Assembly: GCA_018660265.1 (NCBI GenBank)
Contig: JABJKS010000045.1
Location: 121,290 to 185,289, forward strand
DNA: 64,000 nt
Direction of reading: 5' to 3'
From: Rhodospirillaceae bacterium
GTDB lineage: Bacteria > Pseudomonadota > Alphaproteobacteria > GCA-2731375
Shown here: positions 26,930-36,167 of the stretch, piece by piece
Numbering within the stretch: the first letter of the stretch is position 1
Layout of the letters: each line of letters begins with the position of its first letter
Position numbers and translations under genes: made by a program
The notes under the pieces: model-generated
What the model was told of the DNA's origin: nothing
The model's input: the letters and a program-made list of their open reading frames with translations, nothing else
Database searches by the model: none

Positions 26930-27616
26930 CTACTGTCCGTCGCGCAATCGTTTGACAAAGTCGCCCAAACCTTCCTGGCGGGATCGTTTCAGGCGTTCGG
27001 CCACCAGAATGGCGCGCACTTGCGCCAACGCGGCCTCTGCATCCTGATTGACGATGACGTAATCGTATTCCTGCCAATGGCTGATCTCGACCGCCGCTTT
27101 TGACATGCGCCGGGCGACCACGTCATCGCTGTCCTGGGCCCGACTTTTTAGACGCCGTTCAAGTTCTTTTGTCGAAGGCGGCAGGATAAAGATCGAGGTC
27201 ACATCGTCGCGCATTTCCTCTTTCAGGTCCTGGGTACCCTGCCAGTCGATATCAAACAACACATCACGACCTGCGCTTAGGGCTTCTTCCACCGGTTCTG
27301 CGGGTGTGCCGTAGTAATGATCAAAGACTTTGGCGTGCTCCAGCAGTTGCCGGCGGTTGACCATCAGGTCGAATTCGATCGGCTCGACAAATTGATAGTC
27401 GACACCTTCCTGCTCGCCGGGGCGTTTGGGTCGCGTGGTGACGGAGACGGACATGGTCAAATCGGGGTCTTCCGCCAACAGGCGGCGGGAGAGGGTTGTT
27501 TTCCCTGCCCCCGACGGAGAGGAGAGCACCAGCATCAGCCCCCGGCGGGAAATATCCTCCCCCGCTGCGGCAAGTGCGCCAGGGGTAGCCATTGGCTCTG
27601 GAGTCTGCTTATTCAA
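26930..27616 (-). CDS. gmk: Guanylate kinase
   Basis: The 228-residue enzyme phosphorylates GMP to GDP. The P-loop is SSPSGAGKTT, the GMP-binding region is SVTTRPKRPGEQEGVDYQFV, and the lid region contains RLKSRAQDSDD. The N-terminus is about 20 residues longer than in E. coli. The TTG start at 27616 overlaps the yicC stop by eight bases, suggesting coupling; ATG 27592 is an alternative. A yicC-gmk order is widespread in bacteria. Confidence 0.95.
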   Translation of the reverse strand: MNKQTPEPMATPGALAAAGEDISRRGLMLVLSSPSGAGKTTLSRRLLAEDPDLTMSVSVTTRPKRPGEQEGVDYQFVEPIEFDLMVNRRQLLEHAKVFDHYYGTPAEPVEEALSAGRDVLFDIDWQGTQDLKEEMRDDVTSIFILPPSTKELERRLKSRAQDSDDVVARRMSKAAVEISHWQEYDYVIVNQDAEAALAQVRAILVAERLKRSRQEGLGDFVKRLRDGQ

Positions 27617-28496
27617 TATTCTGCGCCTGTTCCCGGAATTGATCGATCACGGTTTTCAACTCTACGCCAATTTTCGTCAACCCGGCATCTTGGGATTTAG
27701 AGCATAAGGTATTGGCCTCGCGGTTGAATTCCTGGGCCAGAAAATCCAGACGACGGCCAATGGAACCATCATCCGCCAGCAACTCCCGTGCCGCGCTGAC
27801 ATGGGCCGTTAACCGGTCCAATTCCTCACGCACATCGGCCTTGGTGGCCAATAAAGCGGCTTCTTGCAACAGGCGTTCTTCAGACAAGCCGGTGGCACCA
27901 TCCAGGATATCGGCCACTTGTTGTTGCAGCCGTGCCTTCAAGGCGGCGGGCTGTAGTGCGGCCAAGCCACCTGCAGCCTTGGTCAATGTGGCAATGGTAT
28001 CGACTTGGCCACCGACAATATCGCCCATACGTTGCCCCTCCGCCTCACGATCCCTGGTCAAAAGATCCAATACCTCCTCCAAGGTGGCCAGGACGCCGGC
28101 TTCAAGGGCCTTTCGATCTTCCTCCGATTCTTCCGCTTCGACGGTTTCGACAACCCCGCGCAGGGCCAGCAGACCGTCGACGGTTGGCGGCGGCGCATTG
28201 ATCCGTTCCGCCAGGTCCGTCGCTACCGTCATAACGGTTTCCAAAACTTCATTGTTGATACGGACCGTCGCTTCCGCGCCGACCCGGTTCAGGGTCAGGT
28301 TCATGGCCAGATGACCGCGATGAAAGCGCCGCGCCGCCGCAGCCCGGGCCGTGGCCTCAAGCCGGTCCAGACCACCCTGAAGGCGGCAACGTATATCAAG
28401 GCCGCGGCTATTGACGCTTTTCACTTCCCAGGCCCAGGAATAGGCGCCTATGGCACCGGCGGCTCGGGCAAAACCTGTCATGCTGGACACAGTCAC
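27609..28496 (-). CDS. yicC: YicC family endoribonuclease-like protein
   Basis: The 295-residue protein starts with the diagnostic SSMTGFARA and ends with the conserved FLAQEFNREANTLCSKSQDAG and DQFREQAQNIE segments. YicC proteins are reported to be RNases that affect small-RNA turnover in E. coli. The gene overlaps gmk downstream, as in many bacteria. The start is GTG 28496. Coiled-coil-rich central region; no membrane segments. Confidence 0.93.
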   Translation of the reverse strand: MTVSSMTGFARAAGAIGAYSWAWEVKSVNSRGLDIRCRLQGGLDRLEATARAAAARRFHRGHLAMNLTLNRVGAEATVRINNEVLETVMTVATDLAERINAPPPTVDGLLALRGVVETVEAEESEEDRKALEAGVLATLEEVLDLLTRDREAEGQRMGDIVGGQVDTIATLTKAAGGLAALQPAALKARLQQQVADILDGATGLSEERLLQEAALLATKADVREELDRLTAHVSAARELLADDGSIGRRLDFLAQEFNREANTLCSKSQDAGLTKIGVELKTVIDQFREQAQNIE

Positions 28497-28596
28497 AGTA
28501 CAATTATCCTTCTACCGCCAATCGACCCCCGATCATTGGTTCCCCTGTTGCGCACTATAGAAGAAGTCCATCCCTGCTGATACTGAAATGCGGCGA

Positions 28597-29583
28597 TCAC
28601 TTACTTTGTCCCGCTTGAATGCGCCGCCATTGTCGTACATTACGGCGGTGCTGGGCGAAGGTGGCTGCGAAGGCATGGCCGCCCGTGCCGTCAGCGACAA
28701 AATATAAATCCTTGCCAATCGTCGGGTGCAAAACGGCGCGCAAGGCGGCGCGGCCCGGATTTGCGATGGGTCCCGGCGGCAGGCCGGGGATGCGATATGT
28801 GTTGTAGGGTGTTGCCTGTTCCAAATCCTTGCGCCTTAGACGACGTCCCAGGGGGGACGCACCGCCAGTCAGACCATAGACCACCGTTGGGTCCGATTGC
28901 AGGCGCATTCCCCGGCTTAATCGATTGATAAAAACACCGGCGACGCGCGACCGTTCCGTCCCCAGGGAGGTTTCTTTTTCAACTATTGATGCCAGGATCA
29001 AAGCGTCTTCCGGGCTGGCGAAAGGTAGGTTTTTGGCCCGTTCCGACCAGAGCTTTGCCAGAACCGTCTCCATTGATTGCGTCATCCGCGTCAACAATCC
29101 CACCCGCCCATCACCGTAGGAGAAGTGATAGGTTTCAGGCAGTAATGTGCCCTCGGCAGGTGTCGTGATTATTTCGCCGTTCAGTCCTTGGGTCTGTCGC
29201 AGCAAGGCAACGACTTCGGCGCTGCTTAATCCCTCGGGAATGGTGACCCGGCGCACAACGGTCTCGCCACGGCGTAGAATGGTGACGACACCGCGCATGC
29301 TTGTCCGTGCCGGAAAGCTGAATTCCCCCGCCCGCAGGCCCCGCGACCAACCGCCCAAACGAACACCGAGGCGAAATATCAAGGGTCGTTCGATGATGCC
29401 CGCATTGGACAAACGCGCGGCGATTTCCTTCAGGCTGCTGCCTTCGGCCAACACCACCGCGTGATCAAAAGTCCCCGGCCCCGGCTGGGTGAATTGAGCA
29501 TAGCCCCAGGCAAAGCCGCCGCCAGCCGCCACCAGGCCAAGCAGAATAAGAATGGCGAATAGTCGAAGTGCGCGCCGGTACAC
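28597..29583 (-). CDS. mltG: Endolytic peptidoglycan transglycosylase MltG
   Basis: This 328-residue, single-pass inner-membrane protein (helix about 7-28) has a LysM-like region followed by the YceG catalytic domain. The catalytic glutamate lies in LASIVEKETSLGTERSRVAGVFINRL, and QSDPTVVYGL follows. MltG cuts nascent glycan strands and is thought to terminate their elongation. It lies 16 bases behind fabF, which is the standard arrangement. The start is GTG 29583. Confidence 0.95.
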   Translation of the reverse strand: MYRRALRLFAILILLGLVAAGGGFAWGYAQFTQPGPGTFDHAVVLAEGSSLKEIAARLSNAGIIERPLIFRLGVRLGGWSRGLRAGEFSFPARTSMRGVVTILRRGETVVRRVTIPEGLSSAEVVALLRQTQGLNGEIITTPAEGTLLPETYHFSYGDGRVGLLTRMTQSMETVLAKLWSERAKNLPFASPEDALILASIVEKETSLGTERSRVAGVFINRLSRGMRLQSDPTVVYGLTGGASPLGRRLRRKDLEQATPYNTYRIPGLPPGPIANPGRAALRAVLHPTIGKDLYFVADGTGGHAFAATFAQHRRNVRQWRRIQAGQSK

Positions 29584-29599
29584 GAGCGAACTTGATCGA

Positions 29600-30865
29600 T
29601 TATGGTGCCGGGGTCAGCACCAACGACGCATTGGTACCGCCGAAGCCAAAGGAATTCGACAGGGCCGCGCGGATATTGCGCTCTTTCGGCGTGTGGGGCA
29701 CGAGGTCGATATCCAAACCATCCGAAGGCTCGTCCAAATTCAAGGTGGCAGGTGCCACGTTGTTATTCATGGCCAAAATGGAAAAGATGGCTTCGACGCT
29801 TCCCGCGGCACCCAACAAATGCCCGATGGCGGATTTGGTCGAGGACATGGAAATCTGATGCGCCGCATCACCAAACAGACGCTTTACAGCGCTCACTTCA
29901 ATCTCGTCACCGAGGGGGGTAGAGGTGCCATGGGCGTTGACGTAATCAATATCTTCCGGGTTTAGCCCGGCCCGACGCAATGCCCCCTGCATGGCCCGGA
30001 AACCGCCATCACCATCCGGCGCTGGGGCCGTGATATGATGGGCGTCGCCCGACAGGCCATAGCCGGCAACTTCAGCATAGATTTTTGCACCGCGCGCTTT
30101 GGCGTGCTCCAATTCCTCCAACACAAGAATGCCGGAGCCTTCGCCCATGACAAAGCCATCGCGCTGTTTGTCGAAGGGCCGGGATGCTCGTTTTGGTTCG
30201 TCCTGAAAACCACTCGATAAGGCTTTGCTGGCAGCAAAGCCAGCCATGCCCAGGCGCGAGATCGCAGCCTCGGCCCCGCCGGCGACCATTACGTCCGCAT
30301 CATCCAGCATTATCAGTCGGGCCGCATCGCCAATGGCATGGGCCCCGGTAGAACAGGCCGTGACGACCGCATGATTGGGACCCTTGAAGCCGTATTTGAT
30401 CGAGATATTACCAGACAGAAGGTTGATCAGCGACCCGGGAATAAAGAACGGACTGATCCGTCTGGGTCCCTTTTCGTGCAGGGTGATCGCTGCTGCTTCA
30501 ATACTGGGCAGTCCACCGATACCGGAGCCGGCCAGGACACCTGTACGCAGACGCGCCTCTTCATCCTCAGGCTTCCAGCCGGCGTCGGCCAAGGCCTGTT
30601 CGGCAGCACTCATCCCAAAGATGATGAAGTCATCAACCCGCCGTTGTTCTTTCGGCAGCATCCAATCATCGGCGTTGAAATCCGGTGCGCTGTCCCCTAA
30701 GGGCACTTCGCACGCAATTTTGACGGACAGATCGGTGGTGTCGATTTTCTTGATCTGTCCGGCACCGGATTCACCGTTTAACAAACGCTGCCAGACCGTA
30801 TCGACCCCTACGCCCAATGGCGTGACGAGACCCATTCCGGTGACAACGACCCTGCGTTCGCTCAT
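29600..30865 (-). CDS. fabF: Beta-ketoacyl-ACP synthase II
   Basis: The 421-residue condensing enzyme elongates acyl-ACP with malonyl-ACP. The nucleophile cysteine lies in VVTACSTGAHAIG, and the two catalytic histidines lie in NAHGTSTPLGD and KSAIGHLLGAAG. ATG 30865 is chosen because GGAGGCTGGAG precedes it and MSERRVVVTGMG is the usual N-terminus. It follows acpP on the minus strand after a hairpin. Confidence 0.97.
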   Translation of the reverse strand: MSERRVVVTGMGLVTPLGVGVDTVWQRLLNGESGAGQIKKIDTTDLSVKIACEVPLGDSAPDFNADDWMLPKEQRRVDDFIIFGMSAAEQALADAGWKPEDEEARLRTGVLAGSGIGGLPSIEAAAITLHEKGPRRISPFFIPGSLINLLSGNISIKYGFKGPNHAVVTACSTGAHAIGDAARLIMLDDADVMVAGGAEAAISRLGMAGFAASKALSSGFQDEPKRASRPFDKQRDGFVMGEGSGILVLEELEHAKARGAKIYAEVAGYGLSGDAHHITAPAPDGDGGFRAMQGALRRAGLNPEDIDYVNAHGTSTPLGDEIEVSAVKRLFGDAAHQISMSSTKSAIGHLLGAAGSVEAIFSILAMNNNVAPATLNLDEPSDGLDIDLVPHTPKERNIRAALSNSFGFGGTNASLVLTPAP

Positions 30866-30934
30866 CTCCAGCCTCCGTCGGCACAACCTACACTCATTTG
30901 AACTGTCTCAACCCACCTGTTGGCGGGCTAAATT

Positions 30935-30957
30935 GCGATCCGTTTTTGACGGATCGC
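30935..30957 (-). terminator. Hairpin between acpP and fabF
   Basis: GCGATCCG and CGGATCGC form a perfect eight-base-pair stem with a seven-base loop, 10 bases after the acpP stop. No strong T-tract follows on the minus strand. It is more likely a partial terminator or mRNA-end stabiliser that lets acpP be expressed above fabF. Confidence 0.5.
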
Positions 30958-30966
30958 CGTATTCGT

Positions 30967-31203
30967 TCAGGAAGCGTTGGCGTCGATAAAAGTGATGGCA
31001 TCCTTGACGGTGGCAATTTTTTCGGCGGCGTCATCGGGGATTTCGATGCCGAATTCTTCTTCGAATGCCATAACCAATTCAACCGTATCCAGGCTATCTG
31101 CGCCAAGGTCGTCAATGAAGGAAGCCGCTTCGCTGACCTTATCCTCTTCGACGCCCAGGTGCTCCACGACGATTTTTATTACGCGATCGGCAGTATCGCT
31201 CAT
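30967..31203 (-). CDS. acpP: Acyl carrier protein
   Basis: The 78-residue acidic protein carries growing fatty acyl chains on a phosphopantetheine attached to Ser37 in [10 protein letters not shown]. Length and helix pattern are standard. AAGGAATTAACAC precedes the ATG. It lies between fabG and fabF on the minus strand. The 200-base gap upstream probably contains its own promoter, as is usual for this abundant protein. Confidence 0.97.
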   Translation of the reverse strand: MSDTADRVIKIVVEHLGVEEDKVSEAASFIDDLGADSLDTVELVMAFEEEFGIEIPDDAAEKIATVKDAITFIDANAS

Positions 31204-31405
31204 GTGTTAATTCCTTCGCGCTGTCTAGTTTCAAAATAAATGTTCATTGAGCGGGAACATATCAAGTGTTGCATGTTCATGCGCACCTGAAATCGACCCT
31301 ACCATACCCGGCGGCAATTATTGCCATGCGGGAAAGCGGGGGCTTGGTACCATGAAGTTTTGCAAAGGCCAAGACCCCGAATGCGTAGAATAATGCCTAG
31401 TCCCA

Positions 31406-32143
31406 TTAGATCATCGCCATGCCGCCGTTGATATGCAGGGTCTGGCCTGTGATATAGGCAGCTTCTTCGCTGGCCAGATAGACCACACCGGCGGCGATGT
31501 CATCGACGACGCCCAAGCGCCCTGCCGGAATACTGGCCAACAGTGCCTCCCGCTGCGCCTCGCCCAGGGCATCGGTCATAGGTGTTTGGATGAAGCCGGG
31601 GGCCAGGCAATTGACGGTGATATTGCGCGATGCGACTTCCTGGGCCAGTGATTTGGAGAAGCCGATGATGCCGGCCTTTGACGCGGCATAATTGGTTTGT
31701 CCGCCATTGCCTGTCACCCCAACGATGGAGGTGATATTGACGATTCGGCCCCAGCGCCGTTTCATCATGCCCCGCAGGGCGGCCTTCGATAACCGAAAGG
31801 CCGCCGTCAGGTTCACAGCCATAACCTCTTCCCAATCCTCATCCTTTAAGCGCAGGGCAAGGTTGTCGCGGGTCAGGCCGGCATTGTTGATGACAATGTC
31901 CACGGTATCCAAGGCTGCTTCTGCCTGGCCAATCAGGGCGCTGACGGCCTCTCCATCACCCAGATTACACGGCAGCACGGCGCAACGATCACCCAATTCA
32001 CCGGCCAGCGCCTCCAGGGCGTCAACCCGTGTGCCCGACAGCCCCACGCTGGCGCCCGCGCCATGCAGTTGCCGGGCAATCGCCCCGCCTATGCCGCCCG
32101 AGGCGCCGGTGACCAGGGCGGATTTTCCAGTTAGATCAAACAT
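31406..32143 (-). CDS. fabG: 3-oxoacyl-ACP reductase
   Basis: The 245-residue short-chain dehydrogenase reduces 3-oxoacyl-ACP with NADPH. It has the Rossmann motif GASGGIGGA, VINNAGLTRDNL, the catalytic ITS and YAASK, and the C-terminal HINGGMAMI typical of FabG. ATG 32143 is chosen over upstream alternatives because MFDLTGKSALVTGAS is the normal start. It sits 37 bases downstream of fabD. Confidence 0.96.
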   Translation of the reverse strand: MFDLTGKSALVTGASGGIGGAIARQLHGAGASVGLSGTRVDALEALAGELGDRCAVLPCNLGDGEAVSALIGQAEAALDTVDIVINNAGLTRDNLALRLKDEDWEEVMAVNLTAAFRLSKAALRGMMKRRWGRIVNITSIVGVTGNGGQTNYAASKAGIIGFSKSLAQEVASRNITVNCLAPGFIQTPMTDALGEAQREALLASIPAGRLGVVDDIAAGVVYLASEEAAYITGQTLHINGGMAMI

Positions 32144-32180
32144 GGCATTGAATTCCCTAAATTTTCTCAATGGGCCGAAT

Positions 32181-33146
32181 TTACATGTCTTTCAGGAAAG
32201 CTTCGATTTGGTCCGGCTCACTCAAGGCCAGGCCGGACACTTCCTTGTCGATACGTTTCAGCATGGTGGTCAGGACCTTGCCTGCCCCAACTTCCACCAG
32301 ATTGTCCACATCCTGGTCGCGCAAATACAAGACGCATTCCCGCCACCGGACCATTGCCGTAACCTGGGTGACCAACATTTTGCGAATTTCATCCGGATCC
32401 GATGTCGCCTCGGCAGAGACATTGGCGACAAGGGGCACAGCGGGTGCCACAAGTGGCGCGGTTTCCAGCGCCTCGGCCATAATGTCGGCTGCCGGTTGCA
32501 TCAGGGCGCAATGAAAGGGCGCGCTAACGGGCAGAACCATGGGCCGGCGCGCACCGCGATCCTTGGCCAGCTCCACCGCCCGTTCCACGGCCTCTACATT
32601 GCCACTGACGACAACCTGGCCCGGCGCGTTATCGTTGGCGATATCGCAAACCTGATCGCCAGTTCCGCCCCCTGCCTCGCCCTTGGCCGCATCCTTGGCG
32701 ACACCAGAGGCTGTTTCAAAATCCAGGCCTAACAACGCCGCCATGGTGCCCACACCCACGGGCACCGCTTTTTGCATGGCCTGGCCGCGCTTTTTCAACA
32801 AGCGCGCCGTGACATCCAGGGGCAGCGCATCTGCTGCACACAGGGCAGAATATTCGCCCAGGGAATGCCCGGCCACAAACTGGCAATGTTCGCCGAATTC
32901 CAACCCGCCATCCTGGCGCAGGACCCGCATGACGGCGACGCTCATGGCCATCAGGGCTGGTTGGGCATTTTCCGTCAATGTCAGCTCTTCGATAGGGCCT
33001 TCAAACATCAACTGGCTAAGCTTTTGGCTCAAAGCCTCATCGACCTCCTCGAACACCTCACGGGCGGTTGGTAAGGCATCTGCCAACGCCTGGCCCATGC
33101 CCACAACCTGACTACCCTGTCCTGGAAATACAAAGGCCCGCGCCAT
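32181..33146 (-). CDS. fabD: Malonyl-CoA:ACP transacylase
   Basis: The 321-residue enzyme loads malonyl groups onto ACP. FVFPGQGSQ is at the N-terminus, the active-site serine lies in VAGHSLGEYSAL (S95), and PVSAPFHCALM contains the second catalytic histidine. ATG 33146 follows GAGGGAGAAAG. It is the first gene of the fab cluster and is divergent from rpsF. Confidence 0.97.
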   Translation of the reverse strand: MARAFVFPGQGSQVVGMGQALADALPTAREVFEEVDEALSQKLSQLMFEGPIEELTLTENAQPALMAMSVAVMRVLRQDGGLEFGEHCQFVAGHSLGEYSALCAADALPLDVTARLLKKRGQAMQKAVPVGVGTMAALLGLDFETASGVAKDAAKGEAGGGTGDQVCDIANDNAPGQVVVSGNVEAVERAVELAKDRGARRPMVLPVSAPFHCALMQPAADIMAEALETAPLVAPAVPLVANVSAEATSDPDEIRKMLVTQVTAMVRWRECVLYLRDQDVDNLVEVGAGKVLTTMLKRIDKEVSGLALSEPDQIEAFLKDM

Positions 33147-33157
33147 GACTTTCTCCC

Positions 33158-33169
33158 TCACATATGTGA
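33158..33169. promoter_or_regulatory. Perfect palindrome overlapping the fabD leader
   Basis: TCACATATGTGA is a perfect 12-base palindrome ending 11 bases before the fabD start and next to its ribosome site. It could be an operator. It does not match a regulator consensus I recognise. Confidence 0.3.
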
Positions 33170-33241
33170 TGCTTTTTACGATAGGTTTCAGTGCCAGTCA
33201 TAACTGTTGACGGTAGGCTGTCAAGCTGGCTTGCGCGCCCC

Positions 33242-33269
33242 TTGCGCCCTGGGCTCAATCGTGTATATA
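33242..33269 (+). promoter_or_regulatory. Possible promoter of the rpsF operon
   Basis: TTGCGC at 33242-33247 and TATATA at 33264-33269 are separated by 16 bases, in the only clearly A/T-rich -10-like spot before rpsF. It would give a leader of about 270 bases. Assigned by eye. Confidence 0.3.
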
Positions 33270-33544
33270 TGCCGCGCCTTACCTGGATCACCGGGCCGTT
33301 CTCACGTAGTTGTTGGATATTATCCTATCGATATTGCCGCAGCGCATGTGAAAACGACCCACGAAATTGGCGACTGTCATTTTCTAACCGCGATCCGTGG
33401 AATTGGTGAGTTACTTAAGAGAATGCGTGAAACGAAGCGATCGCGGGATAATCCGTTGATCGTACTGATAACACGGCCCCCGGAACTCTATTGGATGAAC
33501 CAGTGGACAAGCCAGGGGTTGGACTGAAGGAGCAACGGACAGGT

Positions 33545-34018
33545 ATGCCGTTATACGAGAATGTTTTTATCGCGCGCCAGGATGTTTCATCCCAGCAAGT
33601 CGAAGCTATGGCAGAAGATTTCACCAAGCTGGTGGCGGACAATGGCGGCGCGATCGCCAAGACTGAATTTTGGGGCGTGCGTGGCCTTACCTATCGCATC
33701 AAGAAAAACCGCAAGGGTCATTACGTTTTGATGAACCTGGATGCGCCATCAGACGCCGTGCAGGAGTTGGAACGCCAGATGCGCCTGCATGAAGACGTCA
33801 TTCGCTACATGACTGTGCGGGTTGAAGAGCTGGAGGAAGGCCCCTCCGCCATGATGCAATCCCGTGGCGCCAGCCGTGGCGGTCGTGGTGGTCGTGAAGG
33901 TCGGGACCGTGATGATCGCCCCCGTGCGGACAATGATGATAAGCCCGCAGATAAGGCCGATGCGCCCGAAACCGCAGCAAGCGCCGCGCCCGAAACCACT
34001 GCAAGCGCTGAGGATTAA
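33545..34018 (+). CDS. rpsF: 30S ribosomal protein S6
   Basis: The first 100 residues are a standard S6 ([30 protein letters not shown]), which binds S18 on the platform of the small subunit. Residues about 108-157 form an extended, disordered tail that is first Arg/Gly-rich, then Asp-rich, then Ala-rich. ATG 33545 is chosen because AAGGAG lies upstream and homology begins here. It is followed after three bases by rpsR. Confidence 0.97.
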   Translation: MPLYENVFIARQDVSSQQVEAMAEDFTKLVADNGGAIAKTEFWGVRGLTYRIKKNRKGHYVLMNLDAPSDAVQELERQMRLHEDVIRYMTVRVEELEEGPSAMMQSRGASRGGRGGREGRDRDDRPRADNDDKPADKADAPETAASAAPETTASAED

Positions 34019-34021
34019 GCC

Positions 34022-34279
34022 ATGGCTCAGGATGTCAAAATTTCTCAACTCCCCCTGCGGCGGCCTTTTTATCGTCGGCGCAAGACCTGCCCGTTCTCCG
34101 GTGCCAATTCACCAAAGATCGATTACAAGGATGTAAGGCTGCTACAGCGTTATTTGTCCGAGCGCGGAAAGATTGTGCCCAGCCGTATTACGGCGGTATC
34201 GGCCAAGAAACAGCGCGAACTGGCCCGGGCCATAAAGCGTGCCCGGATTTTGGCGCTGTTGCCGTTCGTTCTGCAGTAG
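34022..34279 (+). CDS. rpsR: 30S ribosomal protein S18
   Basis: The 85-residue basic protein shows [47 protein letters not shown] in outline and the [11 protein letters not shown] ending, all characteristic of S18. It pairs with S6 in the ribosome and is co-transcribed with rpsF. Confidence 0.97.
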   Translation: MAQDVKISQLPLRRPFYRRRKTCPFSGANSPKIDYKDVRLLQRYLSERGKIVPSRITAVSAKKQRELARAIKRARILALLPFVLQ

Positions 34280-34346
34280 GCGTCAGTACTTAGCTTTCTC
34301 CGCAATAGCCTGACGGGCGTTTTAAGGGTCGCCGGGTTACCTATCG

Positions 34347-35333
34347 GTGGACCCTATACGTGTCATGCCTGTATTGCAGTATAATCTGATCGCAATCGCA
34401 GCCGGCTTGTTGGCCGGGTTGTTGCAGGGTGCCCTGACTTTACCGTCAGGGGGCGGGTTGCTGCTTGCCTATATTGCGCCGTTGCCGCTTTTTTTGGCCG
34501 GTTTGGGCCTGGGCCTTCGGGGGGGCCTGATCGCTGCCGCCGTTTCGGGTGTGCTTAGCCTATTATTCGCTGGCCTGCCCTATGCCGGGACCCAGGCAAT
34601 GGTCTACAGCCTGCCCGTGATCATTCTGTGCCGTCAGGCCTTGTTGTCGCGCAACGACAATGCCGGACAGGCCCATTGGTATCCGCCGGGACATTTGCTG
34701 TTGTGGCTGTCAGGCATGGCAATTGCCGGATTGGTTGCGGTTTTGGCGATCACAACCATATTCGACGATGGCTTGATGGCCTATCTGGACAGCATCATGG
34801 CACCAATTGCTGCCCAGCTGCCGATGCCGGAACAACAGGAAATGCTGATGGGGATGGTCGAATATGTCCCTGGCGTCTTTGCCATCTCCTGGACGTTGGG
34901 TCTTATTTTCAATGGAATTCTGGCGCAGGGATTGCTGGTTCGCTTTGGCTATAACGTTGCGCCAAGCCCGAATTTGGCGGATATCAGGCTGCCGGCGGTC
35001 TGGATCGGGGTCTTGTTGGGGGCATTATTTCTGTCCAGTGCGGCCGGTTTGATCGGGGTGCTCGGTAAAACCCTTGCAGCAATCGCAATTGTGCCGTATT
35101 TCCTCCTCGGCTTAGGTGTTGTCCATGCTTATTTCAGGGCTTGGAAAGCGCGCTCTGCTGCATTGATTTTATTGATTTTGTTTTATCTATTAATGCCGTT
35201 TTTTTGGCCGTTGCTGGTTTTGGTTGCCGGTGTGGGCCTATTGAATGCCTTGCTGCGCTTACGTGGCAATGGTTCATCGAACAACACCGGCGGTGCCGGA
35301 GATAGCGGCGGCAACGCCGACAAGGAGGAATGA
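34347..35333 (+). CDS. DUF2232 (YybS-like) integral membrane protein
   Basis: This 328-residue polytopic protein has about eight membrane helices and a hydrophilic C-terminal tail rich in Asn, Gly and Asp. DUF2232 members commonly sit between rpsR and rplI in alphaproteobacteria; their function is unknown, although the fold is often compared with energy-coupling or S-component transporters. The start is GTG 34347; ATG 34365 is possible. The stop overlaps the ATGATG of rplI. Confidence 0.85.
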   Translation: MDPIRVMPVLQYNLIAIAAGLLAGLLQGALTLPSGGGLLLAYIAPLPLFLAGLGLGLRGGLIAAAVSGVLSLLFAGLPYAGTQAMVYSLPVIILCRQALLSRNDNAGQAHWYPPGHLLLWLSGMAIAGLVAVLAITTIFDDGLMAYLDSIMAPIAAQLPMPEQQEMLMGMVEYVPGVFAISWTLGLIFNGILAQGLLVRFGYNVAPSPNLADIRLPAVWIGVLLGALFLSSAAGLIGVLGKTLAAIAIVPYFLLGLGVVHAYFRAWKARSAALILLILFYLLMPFFWPLLVLVAGVGLLNALLRLRGNGSSNNTGGAGDSGGNADKEE

Positions 35334-35968
35334 TGGACGTCGTCCTATTGCAACGAATTGAATCCCTTGGCCAGATGGGCGAGGTTGTCAGTGTTAAAAA
35401 CGGCTATGCCCGTAACTACTTGCTGCCCCAAGGCAAGGCCCAACGTGCCACGGCTGAAAACCTGGTGTCGTTTGAAGCGCGCCGGGTTGAGCTTGAAGCG
35501 CGTAATCTGGTACAGCGCACGGAAGCCGAAGGTATCTCGACCGCCATGGCGGACGCCACCTTTGTCGTGATCCGCCAGGCTGGTGAATCCGGCCAGCTAT
35601 ATGGCTCTGTCGCAGCCCGCGATGTGGTCGAAGGCCTGGATAGTGTCGGCTATAAAGTTGATCGTAACCAGATTGTGTTGGAACGGCCGATCAAGACCCT
35701 GGGCCTGCATCCGGTCCGCGTTGATCTGCACCCCGAAGTTCACATCAGCGTTATTGCCAATGTTGCCCGCTCTGAGGCACAGGCGGAGCTTCAGGCATTG
35801 GGTGAAGATCCCCTGGCCGAGGACGATGTTGATCTGGAGCTGGATGGTCTGGGCGCAGCCTATGAAGATGATGATGACGCTGGCGAGAGCCGCTCTGAAG
35901 ACGCAAGTGCCGAAGGCGCGGGTACTGAAGAGGTCACCTCTGATGATGCCGAGGCTGAAGACGACTGA
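35333..35968 (+). CDS. rplI: 50S ribosomal protein L9
   Basis: Residues 1-150 are a complete L9: the N-terminal rRNA-binding domain (GEVVSVKNGYARNYLLPQGKA), a connecting helix and the C-terminal domain (IKTLGLHPVRVDLHPEVH). An unusually long acidic tail of about 55 residues (ELDGLGAAYEDDDD onward) follows. ATG 35333 is favoured over ATG 35330 because AGGAGG at 35323-35328 would be too close to the latter. A strong terminator follows. Confidence 0.96.
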   Translation: MDVVLLQRIESLGQMGEVVSVKNGYARNYLLPQGKAQRATAENLVSFEARRVELEARNLVQRTEAEGISTAMADATFVVIRQAGESGQLYGSVAARDVVEGLDSVGYKVDRNQIVLERPIKTLGLHPVRVDLHPEVHISVIANVARSEAQAELQALGEDPLAEDDVDLELDGLGAAYEDDDDAGESRSEDASAEGAGTEEVTSDDAEAEDD

Positions 35969-35988
35969 TACCGGTCGGTAAAGTTAAG

Positions 35989-36029
35989 AAAAAGAGGTCG
36001 GGCGAGCATTCGCACCGCCTCTTTTTTTT
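35989..36029 (+). terminator. Rho-independent terminator of the rpsF-rplI operon
   Basis: AAAAAGAGG at 35989-35997 pairs with CCTCTTTTT from 36018, with an interior GC-rich stem. Eight T residues follow CCTC. It lies 20 bases after the rplI stop. Confidence 0.9.
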
Positions 36030-36167
36030 GTCGTAAATCTAAATTTTCCATAACCAAAAAACTTTACACCCGGGCCGGGTTTAGTTAACATTTCGGCACT
36101 CGCGGCGCAGCTGCGGGTTCGTTTTGAAAGGATACAGGTACAATAAAAGCCCGAAGTGAGGTTGAAC

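Larger units (their letters stand above)
33147..33544. other. 398-base divergent intergenic region fabD/rpsF
   Basis: No gene is supported here. It should hold the promoters for both the fab cluster (minus) and the rpsF operon (plus). Visible elements are the palindrome at 33158-33169, a possible plus-strand promoter at 33242-33269 and a short palindrome GGATATTATCC at 33315-33325. The approximately 275-base leader before rpsF could carry autoregulation by S6:S18, but no defined motif was recognised. Confidence 0.5.
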
